Source of the DNA: Actinomycetes bacterium | GTDB taxonomy: Bacteria > Actinomycetota > Actinomycetes > Propionibacteriales > Propionibacteriaceae | NCBI GenBank assembly: GCA_009785885.1 | Contig: WQUE01000154.1 | Location: 1 to 5,030, forward strand | Length of the DNA stretch: 5,030 nt | Direction of reading: 5' to 3' | Shown here: positions 1 through 5,030 of the stretch, one piece after another | Layout of the letters: every line of letters starts with the position of its first letter | Position numbering within the stretch: position 1 is the first letter of the stretch | Notes under the pieces: generated by a model | Told to the model about the DNA's origin: nothing | The model's input: only the letters and a program-made list of their open reading frames with translations | Databases searched by the model: none | Made by a program: the position numbers and the translations under genes

Positions 1-1374
1 CTCCTTGGCGATCGGCTCGATGAAGCCGCGGACGATCATCGCCATCGCCTCGTCCTCCTTCAACCCCCGGCTCATCAGGTAGAACAGCTGGTCCTCGCTG
101 ACGCGCGACACCGTCGCCTCGTGCGCCATCGACACGTCCGGTTCGCGCACGTCCTGGTAGGGGTACGTGTCCGAGCGCGACACGTTGTCGACGAGCAGCG
201 CGTCGCACTTCACGTTGCTGTGCGAGTGGTGCGCGCCGGGTTGCACCCGGACGAGCCCCCGGTACGCCGTCCGCCCGCCGCCGCGCGCCACCGACTTGCT
301 GATGATCGTCGACGACGTGTGCGGGGCGAAGTGGATCATCTTCGAGCCGGTGTCCTGCCACTGGATCCCGCCGGCGAACGCGATCGACAGCGTCTCCCCC
401 TTCGCGTGCTCCCCCATCAGCCACACCGCCGGGTACTTCATCGTCGTCTTCGCGCCGATGTTGCCGTCGATCCACTCCATCGTCGCGCCCTCGGCGCACG
501 TGGCGCGCTTCGTCACGAGGTTGTACACGTTCGTCGACCAGTTCTGCACCGTCGAGTAGCGCACCCGCGCGTCCTTCTTCACGATGATCTCGACGACGGC
601 CGAGTGCAGCGAGTCGGAGCTGTAGATCGGGGCCGTGCACCCCTCGACGTAGTGCACGTAGCTCCCCTCGTCGGCGATGATCAGGGTCCGCTCGAACTGG
701 CCCATGTTCTCGGTGTTGATCCGGAAGTACGCCTGCAGCGGGATCGCCACGTGCACGCCCTTCGGCACGTACACGAACGATCCGCCCGACCACACGGCCG
801 TGTTCAGCGCCGCGAACTTGTTGTCGCCGGGGGGCACCACCGTGCCGAAGTACTCCTCGAAGACCTCCGGGTACTCCTTCAGCGCCGAGTCGGTGTCGAG
901 GAAGATCACGCCCTGGCGGGTCAGCTCCTCGTTGATCTTGTGGTAGACAACCTCCGACTCGTACTGCGCGGCGACCCCGGCGACCAGCCGGGCCTTCTCG
1001 GCCTCCGGGATGCCCAGCCGGTCGTACGTCAGCCGGATGTCCTCGGGCAGGTCGTCCCAGCTGGTGGCGGGCCGGTCGGTCGGACGGACGTAGTACTTGA
1101 TGTGGTCGAAGTCGATGTCGGACAGGTTCGCGCCCCACGTCGGCAGCGGCTTGCGGTCGAACACCTCCAGCGCGTCCAGGCGCCGCCGCAGCATCCACGC
1201 CGGCTCCTCCTTGATCGCCGAGATGCCCCGCACGACGGCCTCGGACAGGCCCCGCTCGGCGGTGGCCCCGGCCGCGTCGGAATCGTGCCAGCCGTACTTG
1301 TAGGCGGACAGCGTCTCGAACGAGGCCCGGGCGCCGTCCTCGATCAGGTCGGACTTGTACGTCGGCGTGCTCAT
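1..1374 (-). CDS. sufB: Fe-S cluster assembly scaffold protein SufB (3' end cut off by window edge)
   Basis: SufB is the scaffold subunit of the cytoplasmic SufBCD complex, on which iron and persulfide sulfur are assembled into Fe-S clusters before transfer to apoproteins. The visible 458 codons run in frame to the left edge. Compared with family lengths of about 470-495, roughly 15-35 residues are missing. Recognisable segments are NKFAALNTAVWSGGSFVYVP (about 185-204), HYVEGCTAPIYSSDSLHSA (241-259), QNWSTNVYNLVTKR (277-290) and a C-terminal beta-helix part with NVKCDALL and AHEATVSRVSEDQLFYLMSRG. By alignment from memory with E. coli SufB, C390 matches the sulfur-accepting Cys405, and H418 and E419 match His433 and Glu434. 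The Glu432 position is Ala417. The start ATG overlaps the sufR stop as ATGA and follows a good Shine-Dalgarno sequence, so the two genes are probably translationally coupled. No intein interrupts the visible part. Assignment is very secure. Confidence 0.97.
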   Translation of the reverse strand, partial: MSTPTYKSDLIEDGARASFETLSAYKYGWHDSDAAGATAERGLSEAVVRGISAIKEEPAWMLRRRLDALEVFDRKPLPTWGANLSDIDFDHIKYYVRPTDRPATSWDDLPEDIRLTYDRLGIPEAEKARLVAGVAAQYESEVVYHKINEELTRQGVIFLDTDSALKEYPEVFEEYFGTVVPPGDNKFAALNTAVWSGGSFVYVPKGVHVAIPLQAYFRINTENMGQFERTLIIADEGSYVHYVEGCTAPIYSSDSLHSAVVEIIVKKDARVRYSTVQNWSTNVYNLVTKRATCAEGATMEWIDGNIGAKTTMKYPAVWLMGEHAKGETLSIAFAGGIQWQDTGSKMIHFAPHTSSTIISKSVARGGGRTAYRGLVRVQPGAHHSHSNVKCDALLVDNVSRSDTYPYQDVREPDVSMAHEATVSRVSEDQLFYLMSRGLKEDEAMAMIVRGFIEPIAKE

Positions 1375-2087
1375 CGCCTCACCTCGATTTTCTGGACGGG
1401 GATGTTCGTCGTGCAGACCCCGTCGCCGTGGGCGATCGTGGCCAGCCGCTGCACGTGCGAGCCGAGCAGCGACGCGATCAGTTCGGTCTCGATCTCGCAG
1501 ATCTGGGGGTAGGCCCGGGCGATGTCGGCGACCGGGCAGTGGTGCTGGCACAGCTGTTCGGCGCCGGGCAGCGCCGACAGCGAGGCGGCGTAGCCGGCCT
1601 CCTCGAGCACGCCCGCCAGCGCGGCGACCGCGGCCTGCGGGTCCGGGGCGCCGTCGGCCGCGAGCCGGCGGCGGTACTCCTCGCCGATCGGGGAGAAGTG
1701 GGCGGCGGCGACTCGGTCGATCGCCATCGGCCCGACGGCCCGGATCAGCTCGGCGAACGCGGACAGGGCGAGCCGGTCGTAGTCCTTGCGGAACCGGGCG
1801 CGCCCGGCCTCCGTCACGACGTACGCCTGCGGCGGACGGCCCCGGCCGCGCGGGCCGCGCTGGAGCGCATCACGGCTGGACACCAGGCCTTCGGCCGCCA
1901 GCGCGTCGAGGTGCCGGCGGATCGCGGGATCGGTCAGGCCGAGGCGGCGGGCCACCTGGGAGGCGGTGACGGGACCGTGCCCGAGGACCTCGGCGAAGAC
2001 GCGCTGCCGCGTCGAGGCCTCGGACGTTTCGGCGGACTGTGGCGGGGCGGCGTTGCGCTGGCCGTCCGTCGTCGTCCCGGTTTTCAC
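1371..2087 (-). CDS. sufR: SufR-type Fe-S sensing transcriptional repressor of the suf operon
   Basis: This 238-residue protein is a winged-helix DNA-binding regulator. The helix-turn-helix lies at about residues 39-62 (VTASQVARRLGLTDPAIRRH), followed by a wing with GRGRPPQAYVVTEAG (81-95). The C-terminal half has a cysteine cluster: C180-X3-C184-X12-C197-X27-C225. In known SufR proteins such cysteines hold an Fe-S cluster, and cluster-loaded SufR represses the suf operon while loss of the cluster relieves repression. Position first in the operon, with a four-base overlap into sufB, supports this identity over a generic ArsR/DeoR-like regulator. The start is taken as GTG at 2087. The upstream ATG codons at 2096 and 2093 are in another frame and stop after two further codons or fewer, and no Shine-Dalgarno precedes the GTG. 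A SufR-like operator directly abuts this start, consistent with autorepression. The function is inferred from family and context; the exact start is less certain than the gene. Confidence 0.92.
   Translation of the reverse strand: MKTGTTTDGQRNAAPPQSAETSEASTRQRVFAEVLGHGPVTASQVARRLGLTDPAIRRHLDALAAEGLVSSRDALQRGPRGRGRPPQAYVVTEAGRARFRKDYDRLALSAFAELIRAVGPMAIDRVAAAHFSPIGEEYRRRLAADGAPDPQAAVAALAGVLEEAGYAASLSALPGAEQLCQHHCPVADIARAYPQICEIETELIASLLGSHVQRLATIAHGDGVCTTNIPVQKIEVRR
1377..1385 (-). promoter_or_regulatory. Ribosome binding site of sufB inside the sufR 3' end
   Basis: Read on the minus strand the sequence is GAGGTGAGGCG followed by ATG. GAGGT lies six bases before the start codon, so it is a good Shine-Dalgarno match. 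It sits entirely within the last codons of sufR and supports the ATG at 1374 as the sufB start. Confidence 0.65.
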
Positions 2088-2100
2088 AACATCATTGTTG
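2087..2100. promoter_or_regulatory. Probable SufR operator, CAAC-N6-GTTG
   Basis: The sequence CAACATCATTGTTG is a perfect inverted repeat with five-base arms (CAACA/TGTTG) around TCAT. It contains CAAC-N6-GTTG, the core reported for SufR binding sites in cyanobacteria. It lies directly at the start codon of sufR and covers the likely sufR -10 box, a position suited to blocking RNA polymerase. Binding by this SufR is inferred from motif and position. Confidence 0.72.
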
Positions 2101-2122
2101 CCTAATCCGCGGCGTCGGTCAA
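2094..2122 (-). promoter_or_regulatory. Predicted sufR-sufB promoter (leaderless)
   Basis: On the minus strand TTGACC (2122-2117, five of six matches to the -35 consensus) is followed by a 17-base spacer and AACAAT (2099-2094, four of six to the -10 consensus). Six bases later comes the sufR GTG at 2087, where transcription would be expected to start. The mRNA would then begin at or next to its start codon, which also explains the missing Shine-Dalgarno. The -10 box lies inside the CAAC-N6-GTTG operator. Leaderless messages are common in Actinobacteria. Confidence 0.55.
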
Positions 2123-2130
2123 GCCCGCGC

Positions 2131-2158
2131 CTGACTCGCCGTTGTTCTATAGTTATTT
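2131..2158 (+). promoter_or_regulatory. Possible malE promoter
   Basis: The short AT-richer patch GTTCTATAGTTATTTTC is the only plausible plus-strand promoter in the gap. One reading pairs CTGACT (2131-2136) with TATTTT (2153-2158) at a 16-base spacer. The other uses TATAGT (2148-2153, five of six matches to the -10 consensus) without a clear -35, as might suit an activator-dependent promoter. Either gives a leader of about 45-55 bases before malE. I found no recognisable MalR or LacI-family operator. The choice between the two readings is open. Confidence 0.35.
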
Positions 2159-2202
2159 TCGACTACGCCGTCGGCCCGATGGCCTGGTCTTGATGCAATC
2201 GA

Positions 2203-2207
2203 AAGGA
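2203..2207 (+). promoter_or_regulatory. Ribosome binding site deciding the malE start
   Basis: AAGGA lies six bases before the ATG at 2214. The in-frame reading extends upstream to a TTG at 2142, but that would place the likely promoter inside the coding region and bury the signal peptide behind 24 residues. This site and the signal peptide fix the start at 2214. Confidence 0.75.
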
Positions 2208-2213
2208 TCATCG

Positions 2214-3533
2214 ATGAAGAAGCCCTTCGCCGTCGGCCTCGCCCTCCTGGCGGGCTCGCTCGTACTCACCGCCTGCTCCAGTTCGAGCCCGGGTACCACC
2301 ACGACCACCACACCTCCGGCGAGCAGCGCCACGACATCGACCAGTAGCAGCGCCCCGGTGTCCTCCAGCTCGACCGCCACCCCGATGCCGACCCGCGGTG
2401 ACGCCGACCTGGTGATCTGGGCCGACCAGAACCGCACGAACGCCCTCCAGGCCCCGCTCGCCGCGTGGGCGCAGACCCAGGGCATCAAGGCGGTCGTCCA
2501 GACGATCGCCGACAACCTCCAGGGCAACTTCGTCACGGCCAACCAGGCGAAGAACGGCCCCGACATCGTGATCGGCGCCCAGGACTGGGTCGGCAAGCTG
2601 GTCCAGAACAACTCCATCGTGCCGGTGCAGATCAGCGCCACCGGCGTGTCGCAGACCGCGATCGACGCGATGAAGTACGGCGGCCAGACCTACGGCGCGC
2701 CGTACGCGATCGAGACGCTCGGCCTGTTCGCCAACAAGACCCTGACCGCCAACACCGCTCCGGCCACCATCGAGGACATGGTCGCCGCCGCGAAGGCGGG
2801 CGTCGGGGGCAAGGTGGCGGAGAACCCGCTGTGCCTGCAGGTCGGCCAGAAGGGCGACGCCTACCACATGCAGCCGCTGTTCACCTCGGGCGGTGGCTAC
2901 ATCTTCGGCACCAACGCCGACGGCACCTACAACACGAAGGACGTCGGCGTCGGCACGGCCGGGGGCATCGCGGCCGCGACGAAGATCAGCGAGTTGGCCA
3001 AGGCCGGCGTGCTGAAGAACTCGATCGACGGCAACAACTCGATCCAGCTGTTCGCCCAGGGCAAGTGCGCCTACCTCGTGTCGGGCCCGTGGGCTCTCGG
3101 CACGATGAAGGACGCGACGATGGACATGGCCAACGTCGTCCTGGGCCCGATCCCGGGCTTCGCGGGCATGGGCACGGCCAAGCCGCCGCTCGGCGTGCAG
3201 GGCTTCTTCGTCGCCTCGAACGCCAAGAACGCGACCGCCGCGCAGCAGTTCCTCACCGACCTGCTCAAGGACACGACCATCACCAAGGCGATGAATGACA
3301 AGGACTCGCGCGTGCCGGCACAGCAGGCGCTCGCCGACCAGCTCAAGACGTCCGACCCGATGCTGATGCAGTTCCTCGACATCGCCAAGAACGCGCAGGC
3401 CATGCCCAACGTCCCCGCCATGGACGCCGTGTGGACCCCGCTCGGTGAGGCGCAGGCCGCCGTCGTCGGCGGCGCCGATCCGGCGAGCACCATGACCGCC
3501 GCCGCCCAGCAGATCGCGACCGCGGTCGGCTGA
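2214..3533 (+). CDS. malE: Maltose/maltodextrin ABC transporter substrate-binding lipoprotein (MalE-like)
   Basis: This 439-residue protein is the extracytoplasmic binding component of a sugar ABC importer. It starts with a lipoprotein signal peptide (two Lys, a hydrophobic core and lipobox LTAC with C21 as the lipid-anchored residue). A Ser/Thr/Pro linker without secondary structure signals follows (about 22-60), probably a tether across the cell wall. The binding domain runs from ADLVIWADQNR (64-74) to the end. It carries segments collinear with E. coli MalE: GPDIVIGAQDW (115-125), YGAPYAIETLGLFANK (160-175), GGYIFGTNADGTYNTKDVGV (227-246), GPWAL (291-295) and MPNVPAMDAVW (397-407). The GPW and the final Trp are conserved in the maltodextrin group, so maltose or maltodextrin is the likely ligand; a related oligosaccharide is possible. 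Two cysteines, C207 and C285, could form a disulfide outside the cell. malF follows after 76 bases on the same strand, making an operon likely. Confidence 0.93.
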   Translation: MKKPFAVGLALLAGSLVLTACSSSSPGTTTTTTPPASSATTSTSSSAPVSSSSTATPMPTRGDADLVIWADQNRTNALQAPLAAWAQTQGIKAVVQTIADNLQGNFVTANQAKNGPDIVIGAQDWVGKLVQNNSIVPVQISATGVSQTAIDAMKYGGQTYGAPYAIETLGLFANKTLTANTAPATIEDMVAAAKAGVGGKVAENPLCLQVGQKGDAYHMQPLFTSGGGYIFGTNADGTYNTKDVGVGTAGGIAAATKISELAKAGVLKNSIDGNNSIQLFAQGKCAYLVSGPWALGTMKDATMDMANVVLGPIPGFAGMGTAKPPLGVQGFFVASNAKNATAAQQFLTDLLKDTTITKAMNDKDSRVPAQQALADQLKTSDPMLMQFLDIAKNAQAMPNVPAMDAVWTPLGEAQAAVVGGADPASTMTAAAQQIATAVG

Positions 3534-3545
3534 TCACCGATCACC
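3532..3545 (+). repeat. Tandem 7-base repeat at the malE stop
   Basis: GATCACC occurs twice in direct tandem, beginning within the malE stop codon. The second copy overlaps the 5' arm of a small hairpin (CACCC-ATC-GGGTG, 3542-3554). With only two short copies, chance is a reasonable explanation. Confidence 0.5.
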
Positions 3546-3549
3546 CATC

Positions 3550-3594
3550 GGGTGTCCGGGGGGATGAGCCGCGTGCGCATCCCCCCGGGCATCT
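3550..3594 (+). other. Strong intercistronic stem-loop between malE and malF
   Basis: CCGGGGGGATG (3556-3566) pairs perfectly with CATCCCCCCGG (3578-3588) around an 11-base loop. The stem extends outward to 3550/3594 by six more pairs, three of them G-U. There is no T-tract after it, so it is a poor match to a classical intrinsic terminator. Its place just after malE resembles the REP palindromes between malE and malF of E. coli, which protect the upstream message and help make MalE more abundant than MalF. A stabiliser or partial attenuator role is inferred from position and structure. Confidence 0.75.
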
Positions 3595-3600
3595 CCGGGG
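3583..3600 (+). promoter_or_regulatory. Alternative hairpin that would cover the malF ribosome binding site
   Basis: CCCCGG (3583-3588), part of the 3' arm of the large hairpin, can also pair perfectly with CCGGGG (3595-3600) around a six-base loop. The second arm contains most of the malF Shine-Dalgarno. The two structures exclude each other, and the larger stem should be much more stable. The pairing is seen in the sequence; any regulatory use is inferred. Confidence 0.4.
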
Positions 3601-3602
3601 AG
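3597..3602 (+). promoter_or_regulatory. Ribosome binding site of malF
   Basis: GGGGAG lies seven bases before the ATG at 3610 and is the only purine-rich stretch close to it. It supports that start, although a second in-frame ATG occurs at codon 15 without a clear site of its own. It lies just downstream of the large intercistronic hairpin. Confidence 0.55.
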
Positions 3603-3609
3603 CCCACCC

Positions 3610-5030
3610 ATGGCCATCGCCACCACCACCGCGCCCTCTGATGCGCCGCGCATGCGCAACACGACGATCCCCGGCCTGATCGTCAAGGTCGTCTTCCTCG
3701 CGCTCGTCCTCGCGGCCGGTGTCTGGGCCGCACCCCAGCTCTACCAGCAGCACAAATGGATGTGGCTCGGCGTCCTCGTCGCCGTGATCGCCGGCCTCGT
3801 CCTGCTCTACAGCACCAAACGCTTCATCCCGGGCAAGTATCTCTTCCCGGGCACGGCGTTCCTGTGCGTCCTCCTGATCATCCCGATCATCTTGACCGTC
3901 CGCTACTCGTTCACCAACTTCGGGGACGGCTCGCGCGGCACCAAGCAGGAGACCATCGACGGCATCGTCACGAGTTCGGTCATGCCCACCGCGACGTCGT
4001 CGTGGTACGAGGTGGCCGTCGCCGTCCACAGCGGCGCCGACACGACGCACGGCCCGTTCACGCTCTTCCTGGTGAAGGACAACGACGACACCGACACCGT
4101 GTGGGTGGGCGCGGACGGCGAGACGCTCGCCCAGTGGACCGGCGCGACCGCCACGGTCGCCGGCGGCAGGGTCACCGCGGTGCCCGGCTACGACATCCTC
4201 AACCTGAAGCAGGCCAACGCCGTCAGCGCGGCCCTGGCGGCGATCGTGATCGACGTGCCGGGCGACACCGCGTCCGCGATCAAGCTGCAGGGCCTGCGGG
4301 CGTTCGAGGGCTCCCCGTCGATCGCCTACGACGCCGCCAAGGACGAGCTGACCACCACCGACGGCAAGACCTACCCGTTGGCCCTTGTCGGCAACTCGTA
4401 CTGCTTCGCCGACACGAGCGATCCGACCGGCTGCTTCGAGGCCCGCCGGTGGTTGCAGGACGTCGGCTGGAGCAACTACGCCCGCCTGGTCACCAATGCC
4501 AACATCCGAGCTGAGTTCCTCGGCGCCTTCGGTTGGAACCTCATCTTCGCCGGCGGCTCGGTCGCCCTGACGTTCATCCTCGGCTTCGCCCTGGCCCTGT
4601 CGCTCAACGACGAACGCATCAAGGGGCGCCGGCTGTGGCGGTCGTTCCTGCTGCTGCCCTACGCCGTGCCAGGCATGATCTCGCTGCTGCTCTGGTCGAA
4701 CTTCTTCAACAAGGACTTCGGCCTGATCAACCAGATCTTCCACACCCACCTCAACTGGTTCGGCGATCCGACGCTGGCAAAGCTGGCGGTGTTCCTCGTC
4801 CAACTCTGGATGGGCTTCCCGTACTGGTTCATCGTCTGTACGGGGGCGCTCCAGTCGATTCCGGGCGACGTGAAGGAGGCGGCCCAGATCGACGGCGCGA
4901 CCGGCCTGGCGACGACCTTCCGCATCGTGTTGCCGCTGCTGCTCATCTCGGTGGCCCCGCTCATCGTGGCCTCGTTCGCGTTCAACTTCAACAACTTCAA
5001 CGCGATCCAGTTGCTGACGCAGGGCGCCCC
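3610..5030 (+). CDS. malF: Maltose/maltodextrin ABC transporter permease MalF, with large P2-like loop (3' end cut off)
   Basis: The frame stays open for 473 codons to the right edge. E. coli MalF has 514 residues, so several dozen are probably missing. MalF is one of two membrane subunits forming the sugar channel and receives substrate from MalE. Hydrophobic segments lie at about 22-40, 50-67, 77-97, 303-331, 345-362, 391-415 and 437-458. Between the third and fourth is a polar domain of about 200 residues (98-300), matching in place and size the extracytoplasmic P2 loop of E. coli MalF that contacts MalE. It contains C265 and C275, a possible disulfide. The ABC permease EAA loop is complete at 423-442: EAA, G429, I439 and LP (441-442), the site that docks the ATPase. 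The following FNFNNFNAIQLLTQG is typical of the family. A malG partner is expected downstream; the ATPase (MalK or a shared MsiK) is not visible. Confidence 0.93.
   Translation, partial: MAIATTTAPSDAPRMRNTTIPGLIVKVVFLALVLAAGVWAAPQLYQQHKWMWLGVLVAVIAGLVLLYSTKRFIPGKYLFPGTAFLCVLLIIPIILTVRYSFTNFGDGSRGTKQETIDGIVTSSVMPTATSSWYEVAVAVHSGADTTHGPFTLFLVKDNDDTDTVWVGADGETLAQWTGATATVAGGRVTAVPGYDILNLKQANAVSAALAAIVIDVPGDTASAIKLQGLRAFEGSPSIAYDAAKDELTTTDGKTYPLALVGNSYCFADTSDPTGCFEARRWLQDVGWSNYARLVTNANIRAEFLGAFGWNLIFAGGSVALTFILGFALALSLNDERIKGRRLWRSFLLLPYAVPGMISLLLWSNFFNKDFGLINQIFHTHLNWFGDPTLAKLAVFLVQLWMGFPYWFIVCTGALQSIPGDVKEAAQIDGATGLATTFRIVLPLLLISVAPLIVASFAFNFNNFNAIQLLTQGA

Noticed and set aside
604..672. Possible intein in SufB
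   Set aside because: Mycobacterial SufB can carry an intein at the YVEG/C junction; here HYVEGCTAPIYSS is continuous, so there is no insertion in the visible gene.
121..1512. Long plus-strand open frame rich in Arg, Val and His opposite sufB and sufR
   Set aside because: It is an antisense shadow of sufB in high-GC DNA; the composition is extreme and the minus-strand frame encodes a clearly conserved SufB.
2142..2213. Upstream extension of malE to a TTG codon
   Set aside because: It would put residues with several Arg before the signal peptide and overlap the likely promoter; AAGGA and the lipoprotein signal support ATG at 2214.
2192..2213. Possible sugar-repressor operator just before malE
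   Set aside because: GATG and CATC flank a 13-base spacer, but the arms are only four bases and overlap the ribosome site; it matches no operator I recognise.
2278..2392. Simple-sequence tract of ACC, AGC and TCG codons as a DNA repeat
   Set aside because: The tract encodes the Ser/Thr/Pro linker after the lipobox with mixed synonymous codons and no regular repeat unit.
3550..3594. Classical intrinsic terminator after malE
   Set aside because: The stem is strong but is followed by GC-rich sequence and the malF ribosome site instead of a T-tract, and malF clearly continues the operon; kept only as a stem-loop.
3564..3641. Short 25-residue open frame starting in the malE-malF hairpin and overlapping the malF start
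   Set aside because: The preceding G-run leaves no spacing to the ATG, the ATG is buried in the stem, and the His/Arg/Pro composition looks like out-of-frame malF sequence.
3541..4803. 420-codon minus-strand open frame opposite malF
   Set aside because: It is rich in Asp, Glu, Arg, Gly and Val with no recognisable domain, and the plus strand encodes MalF with an intact EAA loop through the same interval.

Overview
The window reads as ordinary chromosomal DNA from a high-GC Gram-positive bacterium (Actinobacteria). Third codon positions are almost all G or C, the suf gene order (a SufR-type repressor followed directly by sufB) is the actinobacterial one, and the binding protein is a lipoprotein with a Ser/Thr-rich tether. 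I cannot name a genus.

Layout. The left 2.1 kb lies on the minus strand and is the start of a SUF iron-sulfur cluster assembly operon. sufR (2087 down to 1371) overlaps sufB (1374 down to the left edge) by four bases (ATGA). The rest of the operon (sufD, sufC, sufS and so on) would lie beyond position 1. The right 2.9 kb lies on the plus strand and is the start of a maltose/maltodextrin ABC importer operon. It holds malE (2214-3533), a 76-base intercistronic spacer, and malF (3610 to the right edge, cut off). malG would be expected to follow.

Control regions. The two operons diverge from a 126-base gap (2088-2213). At its left end is CAAC-N6-GTTG (2087-2100), the core described for SufR operators. 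It lies on the probable -10 box of sufR, and the predicted transcription start falls on the sufR GTG codon, so the message is probably leaderless and autorepressed. The malE-malF spacer holds a strong GC-rich hairpin whose 3' arm can instead pair with the malF ribosome binding site.

How the genes work together. SufR senses Fe-S cluster status through C-terminal cysteines and would repress its own operon, which builds clusters on the SufBCD scaffold. MalE captures maltodextrins outside the membrane and delivers them to a permease containing MalF. The two operons have no evident functional link beyond sharing an upstream region. I see no mobile element, CRISPR array, RNA gene or clearly new system. 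The points most worth checking are the leaderless operator arrangement, the spacer hairpin switch, and a large E. coli-like P2 loop in MalF.
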